Shown here: positions 30,801 to 42,720 of the stretch, piece after piece | Layout of the letters: every line of letters starts with the position of its first letter | How positions within the stretch are numbered: the first letter of the stretch is position 1 | From: Karalla daura | Taxonomy: Eukaryota > Chordata > Actinopteri > Chaetodontiformes > Leiognathidae | DNA length: 64,000 nucleotides | Assembly: GCA_029224185.1 (NCBI GenBank) | Contig: CM055197.1 | Coordinates: forward strand, 17,336,642 to 17,400,641 | Reading direction: 5' to 3' | Translations under genes and position numbers: made by a program | The notes under the pieces: model-generated | What the model saw: the letters and a program-made list of their open reading frames with translations, nothing else | Told to the model about the DNA's origin: nothing | The model's database searches: none

Positions 30801-33800
30801 CGAGTCACTGCAGGTGCTCAACCTGGAAGTGGTTGTTTCCAACAAGGCAGAGTACAATTTTGGCAGTGGGATCGTGGCGCATCCCATCCCCCAGAGACCA
30901 TATCCCGTGAAAATCAAAGTGATCAACCAACGGGAGGGTCCCCGCTTCCAGCCCAAAGTCAAAGTGGTGACCATCTCCGAGGACCACACCACCATCTCCC
31001 ACAGCAAAGTCATCACCACCTACGCCGCCATCGACAGCGACACGCTGGTGACGGCCACCAACGTGAGGTGCGTACGGCCCCGCCCCGCCTCTGGCTCTGT
31101 GTCTCTCTGTGCACAACTAGCTTAGTTCGGTCCTCACGTTCCTGGACTTTCACATTCACAGGTATGCCAAAAACCGCGATATCGACAACTGGTTGATCAT
31201 CGACGAAACCACAGCGGAGATCCGGCTCAATAAGATACCTGACAGAGAGTCCAAGTTCCTGATCAATGGGACATATTACGCTGAAATTATATGCATCACT
31301 AATGGTGAGTCCCGCGAGGATCCGCATATGCGGCCGTTGTTCCGTTGTCCAGCGGACTAACCGGTATGATTGGATCGGCTTTCAGAGCGCCCTTCAAAAA
31401 CTGCCACGGGGACCATAGCCATTCAGGTTGAGGACTTCAATGATAACTGTCCCAAAATCACCACCACAAATCACACCATGTGCTTCAAGGATCACGTCAT
31501 CTACATCACCGCCGTCGATCAGGACGAGTTCCCTAATTCGTCGCCGTTTGAGTTCAGCGTGATTCACGGGAGCAGTCAGGGCAAGTGGATCACAGAGCGA
31601 CTCAATGGTAAGACATTGTTGTTGGAAACCTGTCATATCACAAGACATGTTTTTCCTCATAATATACCTTGTTTTCTCTCTCGCATGTGTCTGTCTGCTC
31701 CTTTCTGCTTCATCTCCGTTCCCCTGACGCGTTCTGGTTTTAGGGCTTGGCTGTTGTTCATGTTTAATCATTCACATAGATCGCTGAAACACTATAATCA
31801 TAGAGCGCTATTTTAATGCCTGGTCCTGCGCTTTTCCTGCTGTGACAGGTTACTCATCCTCACAAAGGCTGATCTCGCATCTCCGGTGCGTTATTTATTT
31901 CTGTGTTTGCAATTTGTCCGGCATCTGTTGACACAGGCGACCTCGTGTCTCTTTTTCAGCAACCACGGCCATTCTGCGGGACCAGGCCGACCTGTGGCCA
32001 GGCGTGTACAAGGTGGCAGTGGATGTCAAGGACCAGCAGGGCAAGTCCTGCGCTGAACTTCAGATGGTGGATGTGACCGTGTGCACTTGCCATGGCAACG
32101 TCAAAAGCTGTGTGCAGCGCAGCACGAAGACGACCAGCTTCGGGGCGCTCGGGATCCTGTTGCTGCTCCTGGGAATTCTGCTCCTGCTGTGTGAGTAGAC
32201 TGTTACTCACTTCATTCCCCCTCTCCGGTGCGCGGTGCCTCGAGGTCGACTCATAACTCTCCCTTGCCTCCGCTACACCGCTCAACGTGCTGTAACAGGC
32301 TTGGAGACAGTCAAAACACCACTCATACGTCATGCCCTGCATCATTACACACATTAATACGATGAGGTCATTTCACCAGTTAGATGATGGACATAATCCA
32401 GAACTTTGCTTTACCAAGTGTGCGTTGCGTGTTTCAGTGGTGCCCCTCTTGCTGCTGTTCTGCCTGTGTGGAGACGGAGCAGCTCTCGGAGATTTCAAGC
32501 CCATGCCGTATGACGCCAAGCAACAGCTGATCTCATATCACACAGAAGGACAGGGGGAAGACAAGGTAACTCAGTCAGACTCATCTTGGCATCAGTCGTC
32601 TTGAATGTCCAGATATTTGCGGTTTTACAAAGTCTCTTTTTAAAATATGTCTACATCTCTCGACCGGATCCCATGCTGACCTTTGTGTATTTCTTTTTCT
32701 CTTTCAGGAAGTTCCTCTTCTGCATGTCCCTGTGCAAGTCGATGCCGTCACTGCCCAGGATGTCAACAAGGTTGGAGGACGGGGATTCCTGGAGGGACTG
32801 GCTGATGTAGATGGAGGAGTAGGTGGAGGAGTAGGTGGCGGCATGAACACCACAGAGTGGGAAACGGAGCACATGCACCTGTCCAACCAGTACAACCATA
32901 TGAATGGGCAGCTGAACATGGACTACAGAGTGGGAGGGGCGATGGCAGGACATAACAGCCTTTACTCCAGGTATAGGGCAGACGCCTTTGATGGGATGGC
33001 TCTGTCTGATGAGTTCCTGGAGGAGTATTATGCAAGCGTGAGTACATAAAACGTCACGCCAGTCTTGAAGTGAATCCATGTAATACACTTTGGACTTAGT
33101 CTATATTTTGGTTTTATTTGCTTACAGAAATCCAACCATGCAACACAGCTGAACCAGCAGAAAGACACCGTGCTGGCCTATGACTACGAGGGTCAGGAGT
33201 CCCCGGCGGGTTCCGTGGGCTGCTGCAGCCTTCTTGATAACGACGAAGACCTCGCCTTCCTCAATGACCTCGGGCCTAAATTCAAAACCCTGGCTGAGAT
33301 CTGCCAGGGTTCAACCTTGGTGACAAAGTCTGTGAGTGCAGGCGTGTCTGTCCCCCCTCCTAGATCTGTGTCTCCCATCCTGCCCTCCACCTCCACCCAC
33401 ACACATGTCCACACTCACAGCGAAACAGTCAGGGACAGGGACGTCAGCACCTCCCATCTAGCTGCTGGATCCTCCACTGTCGTCCAGGAGGAGCGTATCT
33501 CGGGGAGAGTCGAGGGTTCTGCCGTGGTTTCTAAGCCAGTTGTGATCCCAGGTCAGACGCTGCTCATACAGCAGCCTACAATGTACTACACTGCTGCACC
33601 CATGTACGTAATGGAGCCCAAGCCCCAGATGGTTCTGGTGGCAGGGGGAGTGCAGCAGGCGGTGGGTCAGGTAGGCCAGGTCGGGCTCAGTCAGGGGCTG
33701 GTGCAGGTCGGAGGGGGCCAAGGTTCTCAGGGTGTGCTTCTGGTAGACAGACAGGCAGGAATGGGCGGGGTGTCCGGACAGGTGGCGCAAGGCGTTTCAA

Positions 33801-34093
33801 TGGGAAAAGTATCCCGGTCCAAACAAGTGATGGTCGAGCGTGGGTCTACGAGCGGAGAGCACATCACAACGTTTGCTCACTCAGGACATGCCTCTACAGA
33901 GCCAGGTTTAGAGGTCAGAGGTCAGCATTTGCGGGTGAAGTCCCACAGGGTTTCCCAAGGCTCGTATGGTTCCACTGGATCTAAAGAAGATCTCTCTGCA
34001 GCACCTGCTCCTAGTTTGCCAGGTGGCCAGCGAGTGGTTGTGCAGAAAGTCTCAGTGACGGAGAGAAATGTTGAATCAAGCACAAGAGCATAA
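27821..34093 (+). CDS. dsg2: desmoglein (dsg2-like), complete, 14 coding exons, 1088 aa
   Basis: Desmosomal cadherin and partner of desmocollin. Exons: 27821-27877, 28507-28629, 29350-29505, 29605-29749, 29836-30002, 30239-30373, 30483-30668, 30790-31067, 31162-31304, 31386-31607, 31960-32190, 32438-32565, 32708-33037, 33128-34093. All junctions are GT-AG and in frame (3267 nt). Residues 1-19 are a signal peptide. A short propeptide ends in RRKR at 34-37, as in desmogleins, and the mature protein starts EW with the strand-swap Trp at residue 2. EC domains carry LDRE, DINDN and DFNDNCP; the first linker reads DENDCTPE. The TM is near residues 598-625. The cytoplasmic tail has an ICS segment (YDYEGQESPAGSVGCCS, LGPKFKTLAEIC), then a long Gly/Val/Gln-rich region. 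I saw no mammalian-style repeat-unit domain. Exon lengths 156, 145, 135, 186 and 143 equal those of the adjacent dsc gene. The desmoglein call is firm; the paralog number is by resemblance. Confidence 0.95.
30143..30163. repeat. poly-A run in dsg2 intron 5
   Basis: About 21 consecutive A, roughly 75 bases before the exon 6 acceptor. Confidence 0.9.
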
Positions 34094-34500
34094 ATCAACC
34101 CTTTTGCTCCATGTATGCACTAATGTCAGAGCTTCATTTTGGTATATGCCCAATTCCAATTCGGTACACTAAAAAGTATTGCAACAAACAAGACTTCCTC
34201 CCGCCATCCAGCCGAGTGATTATTTTCCCTCTTTTTTTGGGGCCCTAACCAAATGACAAGCCAAAAAGCACTGTATTTATTTAAAATAGCTTAGGGGTTG
34301 AAACAGTTAACAGTAGAGTAAACAAGTAAGCAAACCACCCTCTAACCTCAGCTTTTAGAAAGCCAAACAGAAAGCGTAGCCGCCCTCACACCTCTAGAGG
34401 CAGCTGCAAGCATGTGTCAGCAAGAGTATTTACGATTTGATGATCCAGGTCTGTATCACTTCAGTGAGTTCACCGCGTGCTCCTGTTCCCAACCTGCAAG

Positions 34501-34571
34501 GCGAGAGAGCGAGAGAGAGAGCGAGAGATAGAGAGAGAGCGAGAGAGAGAGGGAGAGAGAAAGAGAGAGAA
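34501..34571. repeat. (GA)n microsatellite
   Basis: Imperfect GAGA tract with scattered C and T interruptions, in the presumed dsg2 3'UTR. Confidence 0.9.
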
Positions 34572-35495
34572 AGGTGCACCACAGCGCTGACTGCAGCTTG
34601 TGCTACACTAGTGCAGGCGCCAGTGGGGAGCCAATCACGGGCCTCACATGTACAGTGCAACGTGCCAACCAATCGCATCGTTCTCCAGCTCAGACCAATC
34701 CACGCCTCAGTACGAAGAAAAGCAGAGAGAAACACAAAACGTGTAATTAGCTCGTGGCAGATTTAGAAGATTAAAGGTGGTAGAGCGCAGTCATAGTCAT
34801 AGTCCTTCTCCTGTTTTTCGTCGGTGAGTGTTATGCTCCTGTAACGATGTCAGGAAGAGTTACATATTACGATGAATTATTAACTTTCTTTTGTACTTTT
34901 GCGTTGAAAAGTGGAAAGTGGTCCTTAAATCGCTAGGAAGTTGCGACCTGGTTAATAGTCGTGTCACTGGTACAAAACACTACACTTACTAATGCTCAAC
35001 ACTATAATTAATACTTGTACTACTGCGTATCAGTATTTCATTCAGAACTGCACAAAGATGGATATACAGGATCGAGCTCCCTGTCTTTACTAACTAGAGG
35101 ATGTGTTAAAATCTAGTGTAAGCACAGGGTCGAATCTTGAGAAACACACTGTTATTTGAAGAGTGATTGAAGAGTTTCAGTTCCTGTTTATTCCCAAATG
35201 CTTTTAGCAGAAAGATTTGAATGCTCTGAGTTATGCTTTGTTTTTTACCATTGTGTGATTCTAAAGATACCTGGTTTGTGTCTGGTATTATTTTGGCTTT
35301 TAGCCATGCTGTAAACTGCTCCGATGACCTTCAGACTTTCTACTCCGTACTGTAACTAATTAGGAGCTGTTATAATGGGCGGCCACTACTTCTCTGGAAA
35401 CTGCTTGGAATGGAGATAAAGTTTATTTGCACTGTCAAACAAAGGAAAGCACCGTCTGACTGCTTTTATCGGGAGATATCACAGTCATTAAAGAC

Positions 35496-35501
35496 AATAA
35501 A
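35496..35501 (+). terminator. proximal candidate polyadenylation signal of dsg2
   Basis: AATAAA, 1.4 kb past the dsg stop codon. Confidence 0.35.
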
Positions 35502-35924
35502 CCCGAGAGAACATCACACAACACCTCCCTTTTATTGTCTCACTTATCTTATTACTTGTGCAGAGTATGCGTGGGTTCACAAATTGTACTTTTGTACATT
35601 AACATCTACCCATGTCTTAATACCAAGACATCTCAGTGCCAAAACTGTAAAGACTGTGTACAATAGCAAGACCGTGTTTTTTACAAATGTATATTGTCAT
35701 AATTTCCAGAAAGATTTTTATCATGTTTCATGTTTTTTTTTATTGTGTGCTTGTGTGTAGGTGCAAAGGTAACATAATTGTCTTGTGATTGTGGATGAGT
35801 TTACCAAGCATTTGGTGCAATCATGTTTTTGATATCAATATAGACCATTTTCTAATATGCTGTATTGCAGTTTGCTATGCTGTAGCGCCTGTGCTTAAGA
35901 GCAGTATTGTACACCTCGTGTCAA

Positions 35925-35930
35925 AATAAA
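35925..35930 (+). terminator. distal candidate polyadenylation signal of dsg2
   Basis: AATAAA in 'tcaaaataaagtaaagtc', preceded by T-rich 3'UTR-like sequence. Confidence 0.5.
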
Positions 35931-35950
35931 GTAAAGTCATACAAATATTA

Positions 35951-38210
35951 CTGGAGAACCATCCCTTCATTCACTCATTCATCATATCTGCTTTGGACTT
36001 TGGGGTCACACCTAGGGCCAGTTTCACCCTCGTGTTTTTGGACTCCTGTCGTCCTCGTCATCTCACATGGTCAATTCAAGTTACACTAACAGGCCAACAG
36101 CAACCGCAGATTTAAGTTTCAGGGTGGAATGTAGAAACGCTATGCCCACCTATGTGCAAGTTTTGACAAGTTCCCAGGAAGGGCAGTGGCCCGCATGTCT
36201 GGCTGAAACGCTGCATGGTGTCTCAGGTAAAGAGGAGTAGTCTATTGTTGGAATTGCAAATTATGCATAGTGATGTTTGATTCACGTCGTCCTTAAATAT
36301 CCCTCCTTACTTCCTTAATTACCGTACTAAGGTGAATTGTGCTTACAGCAGCCAGCTCAGCACTGAGTCACCAAAAGTCACGTGCGCAATTCAGAGGCCT
36401 GTAAGACTCTGGCTTTCGTTAACTCCTCTCCTCCCGACTGTTGGCTTTATTTTAACGCGCGTCCTCTCACGTCGACTGTGGTGTTGAACCGTGCTGTTTG
36501 CACTGGAAACACAAAAAGCTTTTAGTCGCAAATGTAGAGGCATTACGCAAGTGACCTGTGGGCAGCCCTCCGAAAGTCTACGCACTTCTAATTCTGATGA
36601 GAATTTAGAAAATGTCAGTCGGTGAAACGCACTCAGAGAAACCAGTGGCAGAATGTCACTTTGATAGTGTTAAAAACATGTCCATCATCTGCCATGCCTG
36701 ACCTCTGCACTAAAAGCTTTGTAAGTTTGTTTGCCTCAAGCTTTTCCAAATAGACAATGACATGCCTTCCTCTCCTTTTGTTGCTCACAACGTCTTCATT
36801 TAAGAACAGACAGCAGAAAATCAGGTTTTCCCCGATTTAAATTAGAGGTCATTTACAATGCAGGTGGTTTCAAACGACACAGGGCTTGATCTTAATCTTA
36901 ATCTAATCTGAATTTTTAGGCCTATGTTTTGCATTAAATCAATACCGGAGGCTTACCCGGGGAGCCTGAGGAATCTGGGTCAAAACTGAATTACTACGCC
37001 TGCACATGCATACTGGATCGGAACTACGTTTCTCATGCAATACCTCCATGTATATAACTATATATGGACCAGTATATACATGCAGGATACTATGCAGCTA
37101 TGTGCAAGTGTAACCAGTTTCATGATTTATGCTTCTAATAGGCTGAGAAATGTTGTTTGTCTTACATGTCTTACATGCCTTGTCTATTCACTCACCCCTG
37201 TCTCTGAGTACTGTGTCTAGAGTTTAACAAAAACAAAAAAACTAGGTTAATTATATTGCTATTATATGCGGATGCTTTATTTACTTTGTTTTAAGCGGCG
37301 CTGTCACTAGGCAAACAACTTAGAATGTTGCTTGCATCAGACCTGTAGCTCAGGTTTACTTTGTTGGGAGAACTTTTTCTATCTGTTTTGATTTTTTTTT
37401 CTGTTCTTGTCTTTCATTCGTGTTTGCTCATTTGAACCATCAATCCTGTCAACACAGATGATTATCGTCATGGCGCAAATGGAAAGATTCTTGCCTTGAC
37501 AGTGCTGCCTGGGGTGTGGCCAGATGTGTAACATATTTCAACCCTTTAATCCCCAGCGAGAAGCTGAACAGCCAGTTTCTGCCTCAGCACTCTCCATGGC
37601 AAAACACGCTCAAGGGCTCCTCCCTGTTTTTTTTTCTTCTTTTTCTTTTCTTCTTTTTTGGTCATGCATTAATTGCATGCCTATTCAAAGAATAATTCAA
37701 GAAATCGAGATTGCTTAATGGTCTCTGTCTTATGTCTTCTCAACTTCTTATGCACCAAAGTGTGACTGATAAGAAGCTGCTGTGCTCATGAAAAGACCAA
37801 ATATTGCTGGGTGGTTGTTTTTCCTGACCCAGCTTTTCTTAGCCCCAAGCCCATTCTTTCTCAGCCTCTCTTAATAAAGGCTGGATATTTTTCTAAAACT
37901 GGCTGGACAGAAGTCAGCTTAAGTGAAGAAGACAGTGTGATTGGTTGGGATGATTTCACCTCCTAGTATCACGAAAGCACATGCCAATCATCACAACTGT
38001 GTAGTTTATTAGTGAGATTTTCTATCTATATATTTTTTTGTTACAACACAGACAATAATAAACTGTTCTCAGGGATATGCTGAGGACTGAGAAATACAGC
38101 GTTGCCATAACAACGGGGTGACTCATCAATCAGATCAGATTACAACTAAAAAAGGACCTGTTTTAAAAAGCAATTTTGACACCTCTTCGTAACCAAGAAA
38201 TAAAAACATG
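35951..38210. other. intergenic region between convergent dsg2 and tubb2
   Basis: No coding exon or RNA gene was recognised. At about 35965-36080, 'ttcattcactcattcatca', 'tttggggtcacaccta' and 'gggccagtttca' faintly resemble a degraded fish interspersed repeat (low confidence). The rest is unique AT-rich sequence with a T/C-rich tract near 37627-37662. Confidence 0.5.
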
Positions 38211-38234
38211 ATACACTGACTGGACTGGATTATT

Positions 38235-38240
38235 TTTATT
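38235..38240 (-). terminator. candidate polyadenylation signal of tubb2
   Basis: AATAAA on the minus strand, about 310 bases past the tubulin stop codon. This implies a 3'UTR over about 38215-38547. Confidence 0.55.
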
Positions 38241-38547
38241 CGAGATTTGAGACAATGAATGCACGTGAAGTGAGCGTTACAAAACTGTATTTAGGACAAG
38301 ACTGAATTCTTGATAGTGGCAAAGCATGACTTGAGCATATCTTTATGTTCTAACACCACTTGTCAGAGGTGACCTCATCTCTATATGCAATACAATTTTG
38401 GCTAAACAGCGATTTTTCATCTGCACACTGCAATATTAAGTGGAACGTCTGCATCTCTAGCGTACTTCTTATGATCGCACTGCACTAGTCCGACGATAAC
38501 GTTTTGAACAGCCGGCCCATTCAGAGTGTCACGTGAGCGTTTCACAA

Positions 38548-41500
38548 TCAGTGACGGACATCATGGCGGACCTCCTCCTCGTCCTCGATCTCATCCTCTT
38601 CGTATTCGCCCATCTCGTCGGCGGTGGCATCCTGGTACTGCTGATACTCGGACACCAGGTCGTTCATGTTGCTCTCGGCCTCGGTGAACTCCATCTCGTC
38701 CATGCCCTCCCCCGTGTACCAGTGGAGGAAGGCCTTGCGGCGGAACATGGCGGTGAACTGCTCGGAGATCCTGCGGAACAGCTCCTGGATGGCCGTGCTG
38801 TTGCCAATGAACGTGGCCGACATCTTGAGGCCGCGCGGCGGGATGTCGCAGACAGCCGTCTTGACGTTGTTGGGGATCCACTCGACGAAGTAGCTGCTGT
38901 TCTTGTTCTGCACGCTCAGCATCTGCTCGTCCACCTCCTTCATGGACATGCGGCCGCGGAAGATGGCCGCCACGGTGAGGTAGCGTCCGTGGCGCGGGTC
39001 GCAGGCCGCCATCATGTTCTTGGCGTCGAACATCTGCTGGGTGAGCTCCGGGACGGACAGCGCACGGTACTGCTGGCTGCCCCTGCTCGTCAGGGGGGCG
39101 AAGCCCGGCATGAAGAAGTGCAGGCGGGGGAAGGGCACCATGTTGACGGCCAGCTTGCGCAGGTCGGCGTTGAGCTGTCCGGGGAAGCGAAGGCAGGTGG
39201 TCACCCCGCTCATGGTGGCCGACACCAGGTGGTTGAGGTCTCCGTACGTGGGCGTGGTCAGCTTCAGGGTGCGGAAGCAGATGTCGTACAGGGCCTCGTT
39301 GTCGATGCTGAAGGTCTCGTCCGTGTTCTCCACCAGCTGGTGGACGGACAGGGTGGCGTTGTAGGGCTCCACCACTGTGTCGGACACCTTCGGGGAGGGC
39401 ATGACGCTGAAGGTGTTCATGATGCGGTCAGGGTACTCCTCGCGGATCTTGCTAATGAGGAGCGTGCCCATGCCCGAGCCTGTGCCTCCACCCAGGGAGT
39501 GGGTGAGCTGGAAGCCTTGCAGGCAGTCGCAGTTCTCAGACTCCTTCCTCACCACGTCCAGCACCGAGTCGACCAGCTCCGCGCCCTCCGTGTAGTGACC
39601 CTTCGCCCAGTTGTTTCCTGCTCCACTCTGACCTGCAGGACACATTTGGGGGTTTAGAGACAATTCATGTTAGTCGCTCTTTTCTACCATAGCACAAAAC
39701 ATTACTGGTTCATAAAGCCTGGTAATATCTTTATTATTTAACTGGATAGTTTCATTGGTATTCCCCTCTTTATTCTCAGTTATAATTATAACAAGTTGGA
39801 CCCCTTCAAAAAAGTTTGGAGGAATTTACAATCATGTCGGATAGAGGATGAACTTTGATCAATAATTACCGCACCATCATGAAATCATCACATGCTAAAT
39901 TTAAAATGAGTTCAACGCTAAGTGCCAAAACAGGGTGCCTAGTTCCTAGATCACACTGCAAACAAACACTGTGTGCTGAACAGCAACAGCTTTTGTTAAG
40001 CACTGTTCTAGCTGATATTAGCTCTGTAACGTTCTTAATAGCTGTCAACTAACCAATAAAGCATTAATAAATCAGGTGTTTTCAATTAGTGGACACATTT
40101 GTTGTAACCCACTCATTAAATACCATGCTTTATTAGAAATAAAGTGCTTTAAACTATTTATTATTGATGAGAATCTGTGAATATTTAACATGTGGAAATT
40201 AGGCACATCTTAGTTCATACGTTAATACTGTGAGAGGATATGGAGTCATCCCGTGGCAGGGTTTACTGCACCGTAGCATCCTCTCCTCATAGGTTTCTTT
40301 TTTTTTTGCTGCGTCACCGCGAGAGCTGTCTCAGTGTGACACAGCTGCACATGGACAATGCATCAGACTCCTGGCACGTTGCTGAGAGGCTGCAGCAGCT
40401 TCTGCTGTCGGTGAAGCTGAGCACAGCTTCACGGGACATGACAGCAGCTGCTGACATACACATAAACTCTGGGTTTTGTGGGTTTTGTGTGTGTTTGTGT
40501 GCACAGTTGGTTCAGAGTGAGTGATGACACTGTCCTTTAACATCCATTCACTCACTCACTCACTCACTCACTCACTCACTCACTCACTCACCAAAGACAA
40601 AGTTGTCAGGCCTGAAGAGCTGTCCGAACGGGCCGGAGCGGACGGAATCCATGGTTCCTGGCTCCAGGTCGACCAGAATGGCACGAGGGACAAATTTGCT
40701 GCCTTTGGACAGGAAACAGCAAAGGATAGGGGGACAGAGAGAAGTAATGGGTGGAAGGGTGGAGTAACATATTGACAGCCTGTGTGCATGATGTCAGACC
40801 ATTTGTATTTAAAGGACTGTTCTCCTGTACAGCATACCCTGATTCAAACAGATAGCAATGCCTCAATAGCTGTCATTTAATCTTATCTTGTATCTAAACA
40901 TTCTTGGTTTAAGGGACATAACAACCTGTCCATCAAGGTAGATTTATTCTAAAGACGACACTGTGATTTGTATTGTTTGCTTCTTGCACTTTTCCTTGCT
41001 CCACCCATTCAGCCTGTGACCCTCTTCTTGCAAGCAAACTGCTTCAACATGCTGCACTGCTTATTGCAGCCCAGTGGGGCTTACTCAAAGCGCTGAGCTC
41101 TGCAGAGTCCATTTGAACAAAAAGGTGCATCACACAAAATCTCGTCCTGCTCATACCTGTTTTCCTCTCGTGGCCTCGGAAGCTAAATGCTGCTTGTAAA
41201 CATCAGCCAAAATGAATTTATGCATGCAATAGTGATCCGGTAGAGATGGCGGTGATACCGGCATGCAGCATGGAAACAAGGAATCAATAGTGCCTGCTGC
41301 TAGGAAATAGGATAGGGCTGATAGTGAATGTGCTGTCCAGGCCCACAGTGCAGGCCGTTCATTTATCAAAAGCAGATGAGCTGGCACCGTTTGATCTCTG
41401 TCCAGCCTACACGTGGACTGAGATCTGCACCAGCTGGAGCACCAGACACCGAGCTGCACGGCTGCTGAACCTGGCCTTTTGACTGTTCAGTGCACAGCGG

Positions 41501-42470
41501 CAGCGGGGAATGACACACGGTGGACTGGGTATGGCCGTCAGCATGCCGAGGCAGTAAAATCAGACGGTGGAGTGAGACCGAGTGAGCTCAGGGTCAGCTA
41601 TACAGAGACTGCAGATACCTGTTCTCCCTATAGGGACAGGAAGAGAGACAGAGGGGGGAGAGCAGAGGGGGAGAGACAGAGTGTGTGTGTGAGAGAGAAA
41701 GAGGTTTTTAGCAGATTCACTGTCCTAATTTCTTCCTGCACTTATGATGGGACCTACTTTTCCCTTGCAGCTAAACCAGTGACACAAGCATTCAAATGCA
41801 GCATTCAAACGAGGTCTGTGTCGCATAAGGTCATGCAAGGTTAATGAGCAATGGAAGCTTTATTTAGTAAGACATTACTGAGGTGCCCACATGTCATGTA
41901 TTCAGAACAGACTTCCGTTATTATCACGTGTTTTTACCTGATGCCTCATTGTAGTAGACATTTATCCGCTCCAGCTGCAGGTCACTGTCACCTTGGTAGC
42001 TCCCGGTGGGATCGATGCCGTGTTCATCGCTGATCACCTCCCAGAACTAAAGATGGGGCAACAGCATCACAATTTGAGCTTCACCGATCCCGTCAAAGCG
42101 TGTGCGTCAGGCCAGGCTTTAGGGACTGCGCATCTGCTTGCTGAGGAAAATGACACGCAGCAGCGCCGCTGGCCCCCCTGCACCCACCCAGCGCTGCCTC
42201 ACTGCAGCCACTGTCCAACCGAACCCCACCCTGGACAGATTAAAAAACAATTCATAACGCACATCCAACTTTTCTGTAGCGCAACAGTCATAACATTTCT
42301 GCGCATGAGAGGAAAAACGGCACTTTTTAGACTCGAATCCATATCACTGGAAAACAACAACACGTGTGTCAATTTCCATCTTCTAGCCTGTTATAAAGTG
42401 AGAATATTCATACCTTGGCCCCAATCTGATTCCCACACTGACCAGCCTGGATGTGGACGATTTCCCTCAT
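38548..42470 (-). CDS. tubb2: beta-tubulin, class II (TUBB2-like), complete, 4 exons, 453 aa
   Basis: Beta subunit of the alpha/beta tubulin dimer; binds exchangeable GTP and forms microtubules. Exons: 42470-42414 (57 nt), 42046-41938 (109), 40702-40592 (111), 39632-38548 (1085). The sizes and phases are those of vertebrate beta-tubulin genes, so each junction is secure. The protein starts MREI, the signal for cotranslational autoregulation of tubulin mRNA. It has the GTP-loop motif GGGTGSG and class II-like residues (GVTTCLRFPG, SRGSQQYRAL, AAIFRGRMS, NNVKTAVCD). The tail after YQQYQDATA is 23 residues (usually about 15): acidic, then ending EEEVRHDVRH. Next to slc22a23, as TUBB2A/TUBB2B are in humans. 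The exon 3 donor lies inside a GTGA repeat. The exact paralog (tubb2 or tubb2b) cannot be settled here. Confidence 0.95.
40548..40591. repeat. (CACT)n microsatellite over the tubb2 exon 3 donor
   Basis: About 11 units of a tetranucleotide that reads GTGA on the gene strand. Its first unit is the splice donor of exon 3 (boundary at 40592/40591). Confidence 0.95.
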
Positions 42471-42720
42471 GGTGCGCTGCGGATGCGGGCAGAGATCGAC
42501 CTGTCTCGACTTCACCTGCGTCCAGTCTTCAGTCCCTTGCTGCTGTGTTTCTCCAAATCAGCACTCCCCTCATTTCTAGGACGCTGCCGAGCCGGCGTGA
42601 TAAACGTGCTGCCTGTGGGATGACGTAGCAACCAGCGCAGCATCCCCTGTATCCCCGTCAGCCAATAGGAGCGAGCCGGTTTGATGCAGTGGACCAGAGG
42701 ATCCTGCCGCATCATCCTCC
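42471..42720 (-). promoter_or_regulatory. tubb2 5'UTR and probable promoter
   Basis: Sequence directly upstream of the tubulin ATG holds an inverted CCAAT box (CCAAT on plus at 42662-42666) and a CRE-like TGACGTAG (42621-42628). No clear TATA box was seen. Roles are inferred from motif and position. Confidence 0.5.

Larger units (their letters stand above)
34094..35950 (+). other. probable 3'UTR of dsg2-like gene
   Basis: Non-coding sequence follows the dsg TAA. It contains a GA microsatellite and two AATAAA hexamers (35496-35501 and 35925-35930). The second is followed by the end of the AT-rich block. The extent is inferred; a shorter transcript is possible. Confidence 0.5.

Noticed and set aside
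30805..31116. Antisense open frame over dsg exon 8
   Set aside because: Shadow of the sense exon, which fits the desmoglein EC3-EC4 region in phase.
38533..39657. 374-codon open frame on the plus strand
   Set aside because: It is the antisense shadow of the tubulin last exon; the minus frame is an unmistakable beta-tubulin.
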